This document shows positions 33,730-42,260 of a stretch of DNA of 64,000 bases, one piece after another. This DNA is from Paenibacillus sp. USDA918EY. Lineage in GTDB: Bacteria > Bacillota > Bacilli > Paenibacillales > Paenibacillaceae. Both the position numbers and the translations under genes were made by a program. Positions within the stretch are counted from its first letter, which is position 1, and each line of letters begins with the position of its first letter. The stretch covers positions 186,001 to 250,000 of the forward strand of contig NZ_WTWY01000001.1 in NCBI RefSeq assembly GCF_009870825.1, given 5' to 3'. Below the pieces are notes generated by a model that was not told the DNA's origin, ran no database searches, and saw only the letters and a list, made by a program, of their open reading frames with translations.

Positions 33730-36228
33730 ATGAACGAATTACCGATACGGCGGGTGCTGCCGGAGCTGTTGGAGCGAATGCGTTCGGGCACGTCCGCCGT
33801 TCTTGTCGCCGAGCCTGGAGCGGGCAAGACGACGCAAGTTCCGCTTGCGTTTCTAAATGAGGCATGGCTGTCCGGGCGAAAAATCGTCATGCTGGAGCCG
33901 CGCCGCCTCGCCGCCCGCTCGGCGGCCGAATACATGTCCCGGATGCTTGGCGAGCAGCCTGGGGAAACGGTCGGCTACCGCGTCAGAATGGATAGCCGGA
34001 CAAGCCGCAGGACCAAAATCGAAGTCGTCACCGAAGGCATTTTGACCCGAATGCTGCAAAGCGATGCCGGTCTGGAAGACGTCGGCATGGTCATTTTCGA
34101 CGAATTCCACGAGCGGAATCTGCAGGGAGATCTCGGCCTGGCGCTCGCTTTGGAATCGAAGGCCGTGCTGCGGGAAGATCTCCGCATCCTGGTCATGTCC
34201 GCGACGCTTGAAGCCGAACCCGTGGCGGCTCTGCTGGGCGATGCGCCGGTCGTGAACTGTCCCGGGAGGCAGTTCCCGGTCGAAACGGTTTACCGGCCGC
34301 CGGCCGCAGGGTCGGCGCTGGAGAAGCATATGGCGGCCGTCATCCGGGAGGCTTCGGCCGGCCATCCCGGCGACGTGCTTGCCTTTCTGCCGGGCAAGGG
34401 GGAAATCCGAAAGGTGCAGGCCGAGCTGGAGAGCGGAGGGGTTCCCGCCGGGTTCGTCATTCGGCCGCTATATGGCCAGCTGCCGCAAAAAGAGCAGGAT
34501 GCGGCCGTGCAGCCCGATCCGGAAGGGCGGCGCAAATGGATATTGGCGACATCGATCGCCGAGACGAGCTTGACGATCGACGGCGTCCGCATCGTCGTCG
34601 ACAGCGGTTATATGCGTACGCAGCTGTTTTCGGCCCGGACCGGCATGCCTTATTTGGCAACGGACCGGGTGTCGCGGGCATCCGCGGACCAGCGCAGGGG
34701 GCGCGCCGGCCGCACGGCTCCCGGCATCGCGTACAGGCTGTGGAGCCATGAAACGCAAAACCATCTGCGTTCGCGGAACGCACCGGAAATATTGCAAACC
34801 GACCTGGCGCCGCTTGCGCTGGAATTGGCCGCTTGGGGCGTTCAGAACCCCGCCGGCATGGCTTGGCTCGATCCGCCGCCGGAAGCCGCTTACGAACGGG
34901 GCCGGGAGCTGCTGCAGCGTCTCGGAGCGGTTCGCCGGGACGGTTCCGTTACGGATAAAGGCAAACGCATGGCGGAGATTGGTTTGCATCCCCGCCTCTC
35001 CGCGATGATGCTTCAAGCGGAGAAGCTCGGACAAAGCGGGCTCGCGGCTGTGCTGGCGGCCATTTTGCAGGAGCGGGATATTTTCCGCTCCGGTGCCGGC
35101 GCCCCGCCGGACTCGGATATCCGGAGCCGGGTGCAGGCGGTCCGCTTGTGGGAGCAGAAAGGCTTCGCCGGCCCGAACGCGGATGAGGCAGGATTGAGAC
35201 GGATCGTCCAGGAAAGCCGCTATATGCAAAAACAGCTTGAAGCGGAATTAAGCGGCCCGGGCGATATTGAAAAAAGCGGGTTGCTGCTTTCGTTTGCTTA
35301 TCCGGACCGGATCGGCCAAAGCCGCGGCGGCGGCAAATTTCTGCTGACCTCCGGACGGGGCGTGGAGCTGCCGCGGGAGCAGCCGTTAAGCCGCGCGGCT
35401 TACGTGACGGTCGCTGCGGTCGACGACAAAAAAGGCGCGGAAGGGAAGATTCTGCTTGCCGCTCCGTTAAGCCTGGAAGACCTGCAGCAGCATCATCGGG
35501 AAGACATCGTGGAGGAAACGACGGTCGATTGGGATCCGTCGCTCGGCGGGGTAAAAGCCCGCCGTCAAGTATGCCTCGGGGCGATTGTCCTTCGCGAATC
35601 CCCCGCCGGTCAGCCGCCGGCGGAAGCGGTCGCGCAGGCATTGCTTGACGGGATTCGGGCCGAAGGGCTTGGCCTCCTGCCCTGGACCAAGCAAGCCGCA
35701 CAGCTGCGCCAGCGCCTTCAGCTCATGCATGAGGCGGACCCGGATTGGCCCGACATGAGGGATGATGCGCTCTTAAGCCGGTTGGAAGAGTGGCTGCTGC
35801 CGTACCTCGACGGCTTGAAGAACCGCTCCGACCTGCAGAAGCTGCAGCTTGTCCCGATCCTGGAGCAAATGGTCGGATGGGATAAAAAGACCCGGCTCGA
35901 CAAAGAAGTCCCTACGCATATCGCCGTTCCAAGCGGCTCGAGAATTGCCGTGGATTACAGCGATCCGAAACAGCCGGTGCTGGCCGTGAAATTGCAGGAA
36001 ATGTTCGGGCTTCACGAAACGCCGAAAATCGGCATGGGCAGGATTCCGCTTACGCTTCATCTGTTATCGCCTGCGCAGCGGCCGGTACAGATCACCTCCG
36101 ATCTGGCGAGCTTTTGGAAGCACGGGTATTTCGAGGTGAAAAAAGATTTGAAAGGCCGATACCCGAAGCATTATTGGCCTGATGATCCGCTCGAAGCCAT
36201 ACCGACGAGACGCACCCGGCCGCAATAA
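33730..36228 (+). CDS. hrpB: ATP-dependent helicase HrpB
   Basis: DExH-box helicase of 832 aa from the ATG that gives MNELPIRRVLPELLERM, the usual HrpB beginning, with GTGAGGG just before; ATG codons at 33703 and 33718 are alternatives. Motif I is AEPGAGKTTQ, motif II DEFH, motif III SATLE, and motif VI QRRGRAGR; the long C-terminal HrpB region follows to the end. The cellular role of HrpB is not well defined. It is transcribed alone, divergent from gluQRS, and ends in a clear terminator. Confidence 0.9.
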   Translation: MNELPIRRVLPELLERMRSGTSAVLVAEPGAGKTTQVPLAFLNEAWLSGRKIVMLEPRRLAARSAAEYMSRMLGEQPGETVGYRVRMDSRTSRRTKIEVVTEGILTRMLQSDAGLEDVGMVIFDEFHERNLQGDLGLALALESKAVLREDLRILVMSATLEAEPVAALLGDAPVVNCPGRQFPVETVYRPPAAGSALEKHMAAVIREASAGHPGDVLAFLPGKGEIRKVQAELESGGVPAGFVIRPLYGQLPQKEQDAAVQPDPEGRRKWILATSIAETSLTIDGVRIVVDSGYMRTQLFSARTGMPYLATDRVSRASADQRRGRAGRTAPGIAYRLWSHETQNHLRSRNAPEILQTDLAPLALELAAWGVQNPAGMAWLDPPPEAAYERGRELLQRLGAVRRDGSVTDKGKRMAEIGLHPRLSAMMLQAEKLGQSGLAAVLAAILQERDIFRSGAGAPPDSDIRSRVQAVRLWEQKGFAGPNADEAGLRRIVQESRYMQKQLEAELSGPGDIEKSGLLLSFAYPDRIGQSRGGGKFLLTSGRGVELPREQPLSRAAYVTVAAVDDKKGAEGKILLAAPLSLEDLQQHHREDIVEETTVDWDPSLGGVKARRQVCLGAIVLRESPAGQPPAEAVAQALLDGIRAEGLGLLPWTKQAAQLRQRLQLMHEADPDWPDMRDDALLSRLEEWLLPYLDGLKNRSDLQKLQLVPILEQMVGWDKKTRLDKEVPTHIAVPSGSRIAVDYSDPKQPVLAVKLQEMFGLHETPKIGMGRIPLTLHLLSPAQRPVQITSDLASFWKHGYFEVKKDLKGRYPKHYWPDDPLEAIPTRRTRPQ

Positions 36229-36237
36229 AACCTTAAA

Positions 36238-36278
36238 AGGCAAGGCTCCCGCTTTACGGCAGGGGCCTTGCTTTTTTT
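36238..36278 (+). terminator. Intrinsic terminator after hrpB
   Basis: GCAAGGC pairs with GCCTTGC with an inner CCC/GGG extension, followed by at least seven T. Confidence 0.8.
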
Positions 36279-36283
36279 GATCG

Positions 36284-36394
36284 TATCAGAAAGTAAATGC
36301 AGAGCCATTGCGTCCCGATATTGCAAGAGAAAAACTACCTATAGACGCGGTCTGTCTGCTTGGGGAGTACGTCGTTAGACGTTTTCTTCGCTTA
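36284..36394. repeat. Intergenic dispersed repeat, copy C (diverged)
   Basis: It aligns with copies A and B over about 100 bases, with core ACCTATAGACGCGGTCTGTC (from 36337). It ends in TTTTCTTCGCTTA, again overlapping the stop codon of a minus-strand gene. Divergence is clear but the order of blocks is kept. Confidence 0.5.
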
Positions 36395-36688
36395 CGGCTT
36401 TATCATCTGCCGTGCCTTGCGCGCCCATTTGATGTCCTCTTTCCACTGCTCCGAAGCGTCGGCGATCACCCAACCTTTCTCCAGGCAGAGCTTGAGCAGC
36501 CGTTCTTCCAATTGAACGGAATAGGTCAAATGGAGCAGCAATTCGTCGCACAGCTTCCCGTTTCCGGCCAGGTTCAGGCAATCCGCCAGCATGTTCATGC
36601 GCAAACGGTTATCCTGCAGCAAATCCTGCGCAATGAAGCGGTCGTTAAATGCTTTCATGCCCAAGAGGGTTTCCATCACGGGATTCAA
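36392..36688 (-). CDS. Coat-F-like spore coat protein
   Basis: Helical protein of 98 aa. The run DRFIAQDLLQDNRLRMNMLA, the ferritin-like helix with DELLLHLTYSVQLEERLL and the ending LCLEKGWV follow the pattern of coat F proteins. The start is TTG with GAGGTG about 7 bases before. It probably forms a two-gene unit with the 72-aa protein upstream. Assignment is by pattern and is moderate. If correct, expression should be in sporulation, though I see no clear SigE or SigK promoter. Confidence 0.5.
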   Translation of the reverse strand: MNPVMETLLGMKAFNDRFIAQDLLQDNRLRMNMLADCLNLAGNGKLCDELLLHLTYSVQLEERLLKLCLEKGWVIADASEQWKEDIKWARKARQMIKP

Positions 36689-36745
36689 GCGTCAACACCT
36701 CGCTTTATTCGCTTCCATAAAGATAGGAAACCTTCAGCCAATGAG

Positions 36746-36964
36746 TCAGGAGTTTTCGGCTCCGCCGTTCAGCAGCTCGAGCAGGTGTCGGTTCATACCC
36801 GCATATTCTGTCGTCATTTCCGCGAGCTCCGGGCAGGAGATCAGTTGAAGGAACGTGCCGGATTTGACAATCCTCAGCGTTTCATGCCGCAGCAGTGCCT
36901 GCCATGTTATACGGCCCGCTTCATCTTGGTAAGGGAGTGAAACTTGCGGCGTCGTTTTTTCCAT
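36746..36964 (-). CDS. Small hypothetical protein, 72 aa
   Basis: ATG behind TGGAGTG, encoding MEKTTPQVSLPYQDEAGRIT and then a helix-rich end (LAEMTTEYAGMNRHLLELL). An earlier in-frame ATG lacks a binding site. It lies 58 bases before the coat-F-like gene on the same strand. No family is recognised; a sporulation role is only guilt by association. Confidence 0.6.
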   Translation of the reverse strand: MEKTTPQVSLPYQDEAGRITWQALLRHETLRIVKSGTFLQLISCPELAEMTTEYAGMNRHLLELLNGGAENS

Positions 36965-37185
36965 AAAAGCACTCCATTCCTCTTTCGGCATATTATGGGC
37001 GAAAAAGAAATGAATTATGAGGGTTGACTAAAACTTATATTTTGTGTATCTTTAAATCAAGATAATTAAACGCGTAGGAGTGAAAACATGTTACGGTTAT
37101 CAAAAGCATAGCGATTATTTTTTTGGATATATGTCTTAATATAAAGTTAAATTAAACTGAGAATAATAAAAATGGAGGAATAAAA

Positions 37186-37575
37186 ATGATGATTGCTTGG
37201 GGTTTGTTGATTATACGTTTGGTCGTCGGTTTGATCTTTATGGGGCACGGGGCCCAGAAATTATTTGGTTGGTTCGGGGGACCCGGCATCAAAGGCACCG
37301 CAGGATGGTTCGCTTCCATCAACGTGAAACCGGCGCTGCCGATGGCCGTTTTGGTCGGTTTGTTCGAATTTGTGGGCGGACTGCTGTTTGCGGCTGGTTT
37401 CCTGACGCCGGTCGGGGCCGCGATGATCGCAGTGACGATGCTTGGCGCCATCTTTACGGTGCATATAAAAAACGGCTTTTGGAGCACGTCGGGCGGCATC
37501 GAGCTGAACTTGATCCTGCTTGCCGTCGTTGCGGGCGTTGCTTTGACCGGTCCAGGGGCTTATCATCTGTTCTGA
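37186..37575 (+). CDS. DoxX family membrane protein
   Basis: Integral membrane protein of 129 aa with four spans. The motif GLIFMGHGAQKLFGWFGGPG near the start is diagnostic for the DoxX/YqjF group, linked to redox and thiol stress. The ATG follows ATGGAGGAATAAAA. A pirin gene follows 43 bases later, so the two are probably cotranscribed; this pairing is common in quinone or electrophile stress sets. Confidence 0.9.
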   Translation: MMIAWGLLIIRLVVGLIFMGHGAQKLFGWFGGPGIKGTAGWFASINVKPALPMAVLVGLFEFVGGLLFAAGFLTPVGAAMIAVTMLGAIFTVHIKNGFWSTSGGIELNLILLAVVAGVALTGPGAYHLF

Positions 37576-37618
37576 TGAAACACCGCTGACAATCCATTTC
37601 CATAAGGAGGGAATTGCT

Positions 37619-38389
37619 ATGAGAATTCGCTTGTATACGCCCGTTATGCAAGGGAAGGGACATTTTGACGGGGGCCGCATCACGGAGCAGAAGCCCATCG
37701 GTTTTCCGGGGGAAGGTTCCGTGATCCACCGCATCGGCCCTTTGTATTACTGGGCATGGGCCTCGACGCCGGAAGAAGGTTACATCCCGCCTCATCCTCA
37801 CTACGGCTTTGAAATTCTGACGTATGTGCTTCAAGGGACCTCGGAACATGGCGACTCCCTCGGCACACGCAGCACAATCGGCGAAGGCGGAGTGCAGGTA
37901 ATCAAAGCAGGCAGCGGCGTCAGCCACGAGGAGCGCTTTTTGGGACCGGATATGGAAGGCTTCCAAATTTGGTTCGAGCCGGATCTGAAGCTGGAGGCGA
38001 AAAAACAGCCCGCTTACGAGCAGTATGAGGCTGACGAATTTCCGGTGCAAGCCCAAAACGGCAGCCTCGTCAAACAGATTCTGGGCGAAGGATCGCCGAT
38101 CAATCTGACGGCGGAAGCGCGGATGTGGGACGTGCAGCTTCAGCCGGGGCATCGTTACGATCACGTCCTGTCCAAAGGCAGAACGCTTGCGGCACTCGCG
38201 GTAAGGGGAGCGGGCAGCTGGCAGGAGGGTGAGGCGCATGAGGAGGCGTTTCACGAACGCGATTTCATGCTGCTGACATCGGAACACGAGGAGCAAATTT
38301 CGCTGCATGCCGGGGACGAACCCGTCAGAATGATGCTGATCGAGGTTCCGGAGCGGGTAAGCTATGGTCTTCTTCCCAAAAAATATTAA
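37619..38389 (+). CDS. Pirin family protein
   Basis: Bicupin protein of 256 aa. The metal-binding N-terminal cupin is visible in PPHPHYGFEILTYVLQG (two His), a later His in GSGVSHEERF, and Glu residues that follow. Some members are quercetin dioxygenases; others are redox sensors. The ATG follows AAGGAGGG. It shares a transcript with the DoxX gene and is closed by a terminator. Confidence 0.9.
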   Translation: MRIRLYTPVMQGKGHFDGGRITEQKPIGFPGEGSVIHRIGPLYYWAWASTPEEGYIPPHPHYGFEILTYVLQGTSEHGDSLGTRSTIGEGGVQVIKAGSGVSHEERFLGPDMEGFQIWFEPDLKLEAKKQPAYEQYEADEFPVQAQNGSLVKQILGEGSPINLTAEARMWDVQLQPGHRYDHVLSKGRTLAALAVRGAGSWQEGEAHEEAFHERDFMLLTSEHEEQISLHAGDEPVRMMLIEVPERVSYGLLPKKY

Positions 38390-38400
38390 AAACGTTTGTC

Positions 38401-38444
38401 AAAGAGCGCGCCGGATGCTATAGTCTGGCTGGCGCTCTTTTTTT
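38401..38444 (+). terminator. Intrinsic terminator after pirin gene
   Basis: AAAGAGCGC pairs with GCGCTCTTT around a 20-base loop, followed by T residues. Confidence 0.7.
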
Positions 38445-38513
38445 GCGCTTTTGCTTCGAATGCAATTCAAGGGTTTATATAAAAAACTATTTCCATGCCA
38501 AAGGAGGGCGCAC

Positions 38514-39713
38514 ATGCCGAAAAAAGCCAGAATCAATGAAATCGAACTGCTGCGCGGCTTGGCCTTTCTGGCCGTTGCGCTTCAGCATGCGATCGCCCAC
38601 TACGGCGGCCTGAAGGAAGCCCGGATGGAAGACGGCGTGCTGATGACCATCCTGCTGCTCGCGGCCAAATTCGCCGTGCCGGTGTTCATTTTTATTACGG
38701 GCATGGTTTTGTTTTACAACTACGACGGGCAGCTTCGGTTCGGCTCGTTTTTGCGCAAGCGTTTCAGCGATATCCTGGTCCCTTATATATTGTGGTCGGC
38801 GGTTTATTTTACGGTCGGTACAGGCTGGGGAGGAGATGTCGGGCAGCGGGCCGGAACCTGGGCGGCAAACCTTGTGACGGGCAAAAACAGCTATCATTTA
38901 TGGTATATCGTTATGATTTTCCAATTTTATTTGCTGTTCCCGGTGCTGCGGTTGTTGATGCGCGAATGCGCCAAACGGGTGCCGTTTAAGTGGCGTGCCG
39001 CGGCTTTGGCGGGAGCCGGCCTGTTATGCCTGCTGCTTGTATACAATTTGTTCCGGATTTCGGGGATGATGGCGGATGCCGATATCCCGTTCCTGACCCC
39101 GTTTTTTACGGCGTATGCCGACCGTAATTTTTTGTATTTCGCTTTTTATTTCATTCTCGGCGCGGCGGCCGGAATGGCCCCGGAACGGTGGACTTATTGG
39201 CTAAACCGGGGGAAGGCGGCGTATTTGGCCGTTTTCGCCGTTTTGTTCGGATATTATACGTATGTCACGGTGCGCAGCTTTTCGTCCCCGGATGGGCTGC
39301 ATATTTCCTTTAACGGTCTCAGCCTGCTGCGGCCGCTGATGACGCTGTTTTTGATCTGCTCGATTTTCGTGTTTTATGCCTGGTCCAAAACTTGGACGGA
39401 AGCGGCGGGCCCGATCAGCCGTAAAGTGATGAATGGGCTTGGCCGGTATTCGTACGGCGCTTATTTGGCCCATGCGCTGATGCTTCGGCAAAGCTACAAG
39501 GTCGACGCGTGGGTTTTTGCCGGATGGAACGTCACGCTGCGGATGCTGATGTCTTTCCTGATCTGCGCCGTTTTGTCTTACGGTGTGACCATCGCGCTTT
39601 CCTACTTGCCTTTCGGAAAATGGACGGCCGGAATCTCTTCGCTTCCCGGAAAAAAACGAATGTCCGTTCCGGCGCAAGCACAGCAAACGGTACGCCATTT
39701 CGACGGGAACTGA
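38514..39713 (+). CDS. Acyltransferase family 3 membrane protein
   Basis: Integral membrane O-acyltransferase of 399 aa with about ten spans. The start MPKKARINEIELLRGLAFLA, followed by a catalytic-type His in VALQHAIAHYGG, is typical. Such enzymes transfer acetyl or other acyl groups to cell wall or exported polysaccharides. The ATG follows AAAGGAGGG; the open frame to the left has no such site. No polysaccharide cluster is adjacent, so the substrate is unknown. Confidence 0.87.
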   Translation: MPKKARINEIELLRGLAFLAVALQHAIAHYGGLKEARMEDGVLMTILLLAAKFAVPVFIFITGMVLFYNYDGQLRFGSFLRKRFSDILVPYILWSAVYFTVGTGWGGDVGQRAGTWAANLVTGKNSYHLWYIVMIFQFYLLFPVLRLLMRECAKRVPFKWRAAALAGAGLLCLLLVYNLFRISGMMADADIPFLTPFFTAYADRNFLYFAFYFILGAAAGMAPERWTYWLNRGKAAYLAVFAVLFGYYTYVTVRSFSSPDGLHISFNGLSLLRPLMTLFLICSIFVFYAWSKTWTEAAGPISRKVMNGLGRYSYGAYLAHALMLRQSYKVDAWVFAGWNVTLRMLMSFLICAVLSYGVTIALSYLPFGKWTAGISSLPGKKRMSVPAQAQQTVRHFDGN

Positions 39714-39727
39714 CAAAAATCCGTTTT

Positions 39728-39785
39728 TGCCTCTGCTTTGTTGGAAGCTCCCCAAACGGGAACCGGTACAAGCAGGGGCATTTTT
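39728..39785 (+). terminator. Terminator after acyltransferase
   Basis: TGCCTCTGCTT pairs with AAGCAGGGGCA across a 30-base loop, followed by TTTTT. The following 300 bases up to the RTP-like gene hold no further gene that I can support. Confidence 0.6.
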
Positions 39786-40097
39786 ATGCGCAGGCGTTAT
39801 ATAATTTCATTATGTGAAAAATTAACAATAGAAAACCCAAGCTTCGATGCACATTGCCTGCTTACCCGGTATTCGCCATGCTTCCAGGTTGGTTCTAACG
39901 GGAATATGGCCGGTTTGCAAGCTGTAGGCGTTTACGTTTTATGCCGCCGTTTTCCGTGAAGTCGTCAAGTCAAGCGTTTGCGCCAAAAGGGAGGCAGTTT
40001 TTCGTCGAATGTTTCATGTCATGCAATTTTGAAAATAGTTGTTTATAATGGTATCAATGCAAGATTTGAGGGAACAGGAGTAAGGGGGGAAGCGGCG

Positions 40098-40457
40098 ATG
40101 GCTTTTATGATTGCCCAGCGCGCTTTTATTAAAACGTATTTGATCACGATGGTGGAGCAGCATCGGGGATACGGCTATCAGATGCTCGAAGAGATGAGGC
40201 AGGAATTCAAGTCATTCGGCTACTCGCCGCCGCAAAGCGAAATATACCGCGCGCTGCATGAGCTGGTGCAGGAGGGCGTTTTTTACCGGACGAAGCAGCT
40301 GAAAGGCAACGACCCCCGGGTGGATTTTCAGGAGATCGTGTTGTACCATTTTACCGAAGACGGCCATGAAAAAGCGAAGCTGTACAAAAAACAGGTGAAA
40401 GCGGACCTGGACCGCTGCCTTGGCATGCTGAACAAAGCGGTAAAAGATAATTATTGA
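40098..40457 (+). CDS. rtp: Replication terminator protein (RTP) homologue
   Basis: Winged-helix DNA-binding protein of 119 aa. It matches B. subtilis RTP (122 aa, recalled from memory) along its whole length: QRAFIKTYLITMVEQ, then YGYQMLEEMR, EFKSFGYSPPQSEIYRALHE, VLYHFTED, and the dimerising helix AKLYKKQVKADLDRCLGMLN. RTP binds Ter sites to stop replication forks in the terminus. The ATG follows AAGGGGGGAAG. I see no Ter-like sequence in the flanks, so a role as regulator rather than fork barrier remains possible. Confidence 0.85.
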   Translation: MAFMIAQRAFIKTYLITMVEQHRGYGYQMLEEMRQEFKSFGYSPPQSEIYRALHELVQEGVFYRTKQLKGNDPRVDFQEIVLYHFTEDGHEKAKLYKKQVKADLDRCLGMLNKAVKDNY

Positions 40458-40774
40458 TCCGCTCGACAAGGCCGTTTTCGATCTGCGGCGCCGGATGCTC
40501 GACCATACCGTTCGTGGAGTTCATGTACCGCCTGCACAGAATTGCCGTCATTGCTGCCGGACTTGCCCGCGACAAGAGGTGCGGTTAACGGGGGTTCGGT
40601 ATGAATAGGGCCGGATCCAGCCGAAAAAACGCTTGCAGCGTTGGAATTTCTTCCAAAAAAGCGTCCAACCATTTTCATCTTGGCCCAGGTTGTGATATAA
40701 AAATGAATGGGGAAGTATATAATGGAACAACGACGCCCCTTTTTTGAGTCGCAACCGATTTGGAGGTATAGGCA

Positions 40775-41152
40775 ATGGATGAACATATGCAGCGCCGACT
40801 GGACAAACAGAGAAAGCTGTTTAAGCAGCTGGGTATACATTTAGATGCACTTTCGATTCACGAAAAAGTGTTCAGCACCAAGCTTAGAGGATACGATCCC
40901 GAAGAAGTGGATTCCTACCTGGATGAAATTATTAGCGATTATGAACGATTTTACGCAACGATTTCCGACCTGATGGACAAATGGCAGGAGCAGCAGGTTG
41001 CGCTGCGCGAAATGAAGTCGAGCTCCCGCCCCGAACCCGACCGGTTCGCGATCGATCCGAAGCAAATCGAGGAGATCGTGCTCAAAATGGAGTACAATCT
41101 CAGACAGCTGAAAACGAAGATCCGTCCGGAACCCGACTTTTTTGTAGATTAA
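40775..41152 (+). CDS. DivIVA/GpsB-like protein
   Basis: Cytoplasmic protein of 125 aa with a DivIVA N-terminal membrane-binding/coiled-coil domain (IHEKVFSTKLRGYDPEEVDS then YLDEIISDYERFYATISDLM, about residues 28-70), followed by a short helix that may tetramerise. The 25 residues before the domain are an unusual basic extension. It is shorter than DivIVA and slightly longer than GpsB, which guides cell-wall enzymes between division and elongation. The ATG follows TGGAGG. It lies 317 bases after rtp; that gap is AT-rich at its end with no gene. Confidence 0.82.
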   Translation: MDEHMQRRLDKQRKLFKQLGIHLDALSIHEKVFSTKLRGYDPEEVDSYLDEIISDYERFYATISDLMDKWQEQQVALREMKSSSRPEPDRFAIDPKQIEEIVLKMEYNLRQLKTKIRPEPDFFVD

Positions 41153-41184
41153 TCCTTAAAGCCCTACATACGTGTGTAATCATG

Positions 41185-41217
41185 CCCCCTAAGAAGCGGA
41201 AGCTTTTTGGGGGTTTT
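41185..41217 (+). terminator. Intrinsic terminator after divIVA-like gene
   Basis: CCCCC-T-AAGAAGC pairs with GCTTTTT-GGGGG around GGAA, followed by TTTT. Confidence 0.75.
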
Positions 41218-41317
41218 GTTTTGCAGCCCACAAAAGAAGTGGGAAGGGCTGTTACATGATGGTAAAATAAGGGCAGGTATTCTGCTTGAAGCGCAGGCGA
41301 AATGAAGGAAAGGAAGG

Positions 41318-41719
41318 ATTGCGATTAAACCGACCGAAGATTTTCTCGTGCAGCAGGTGAACAAAGGCAAGAAAATAGCGCTGACGCTGATTGGTTCCAA
41401 TCTGCTGCTTGTTTTGCTCGTGGAAATTTTGAGGCTGGCCCAAGGCATTTTCTCAAATCTTCTTGGAACCGCCGTTTGGATTGTGACGATGATTTTAATC
41501 TATTGCGGCGTTAAAAAAGCCAAATGGGCGTTCGTCATCTTCACGGTATGGAATATCGCTATGCTAATCGCGGCATGGGCGGGAAAAGTGGTCATCTCCC
41601 CTTTACCGATGAATCTTTGGATTTTTGCGACGGCAGCTTTTTTGCTTCAAATCGCGACATCCGTCGTATTTGTCTTTTCATCCAGCGTCAACGATTTTTT
41701 ATATAAGCAGGGACATTAA
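41318..41719 (+). CDS. Hypothetical membrane protein
   Basis: Small protein with three to four spans (KIALTLIGSNLLLVLLVEIL, TAVWIVTMILIYCGV, WAFVIFTVWNIAMLIAAWAG, WIFATAAFLLQIATSVVFVF). The start is uncertain: the GTG at 41348 has no good binding site, whereas an ATT at 41318 in the same frame follows AAGGAAAGG and would add IAIKPTEDFL. I give the longer form (133 aa). No family is recognised. Confidence 0.6.
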   Translation: MAIKPTEDFLVQQVNKGKKIALTLIGSNLLLVLLVEILRLAQGIFSNLLGTAVWIVTMILIYCGVKKAKWAFVIFTVWNIAMLIAAWAGKVVISPLPMNLWIFATAAFLLQIATSVVFVFSSSVNDFLYKQGH

Positions 41720-41772
41720 AAGCGCGCTCAATCAACCAATCGTTATTTTCGCCCAGAAGGAGACGGAGATTG

Positions 41773-42231
41773 ATGAATGACCCAATTTTTATCGTGCAAG
41801 CAACCGTAAAAGACTTGGAGAAACTGGCTCCCGTATTCGACCAATACCGCGTGTTTTACAAACAAGCATCGGACCTGGAGGCCGCGAAGCAATTCCTGTT
41901 CGATAAATTCGAGCACCGGGAGTCGGTCATCTTTTTGGCGAAGCATCGGCCGTCGGACCAAATCGTCGGGTTCACGCAGTTGTACCCTTCCTTTTCGTCG
42001 ATTTCCTTGCAGCGGACTTGGATTTTAAACGACTTGTTCGTATGCGCCGACTATCGGAAACAGGGCGTTGCCACGAAATTGTTGAATCAAGCCAAGGAAT
42101 TTGCCGCATTAACCAAAGCCAAGGGCCTCGAGCTAAGCACCGCAACCGACAATGCCGCGGCCCAAAAATGTTACGAGGGGCTGGGATACAAGCGCGACGA
42201 CGAATTTTTTCATTATTTCCTAAAGGTATAA
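41773..42231 (+). CDS. GNAT N-acetyltransferase
   Basis: Acetyl-CoA-dependent transferase of 152 aa. The core pattern is complete: WILNDLFVCADYRKQGVATK, holding the Q/R-x-x-G-x-A pyrophosphate loop, then NAAAQKCYEGLGYKRD. The ATG follows AAGGAGACGG. It is followed closely by a HAD phosphatase and an alpha/beta hydrolase on the same strand. The substrate is unknown. Confidence 0.87.
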   Translation: MNDPIFIVQATVKDLEKLAPVFDQYRVFYKQASDLEAAKQFLFDKFEHRESVIFLAKHRPSDQIVGFTQLYPSFSSISLQRTWILNDLFVCADYRKQGVATKLLNQAKEFAALTKAKGLELSTATDNAAAQKCYEGLGYKRDDEFFHYFLKV

Positions 42232-42260
42232 ATTTTCGGGAGAAGAAAGGAAACCGCGGG

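Noticed and set aside
37088-37111. Seven-codon frame (ATG to TAG) behind AGGAG upstream of doxX
   Set aside because: Too short to support without expression data; the binding-site match could be chance in AT-rich DNA.
39738-39959. 73-codon open frame after the acyltransferase
   Set aside because: It begins inside the terminator hairpin, has no binding site and no recognisable pattern.
39786-40097. Search for Ter-like sites near the RTP homologue
   Set aside because: No sequence close to the B. subtilis Ter consensus could be found by eye here or after the gene.
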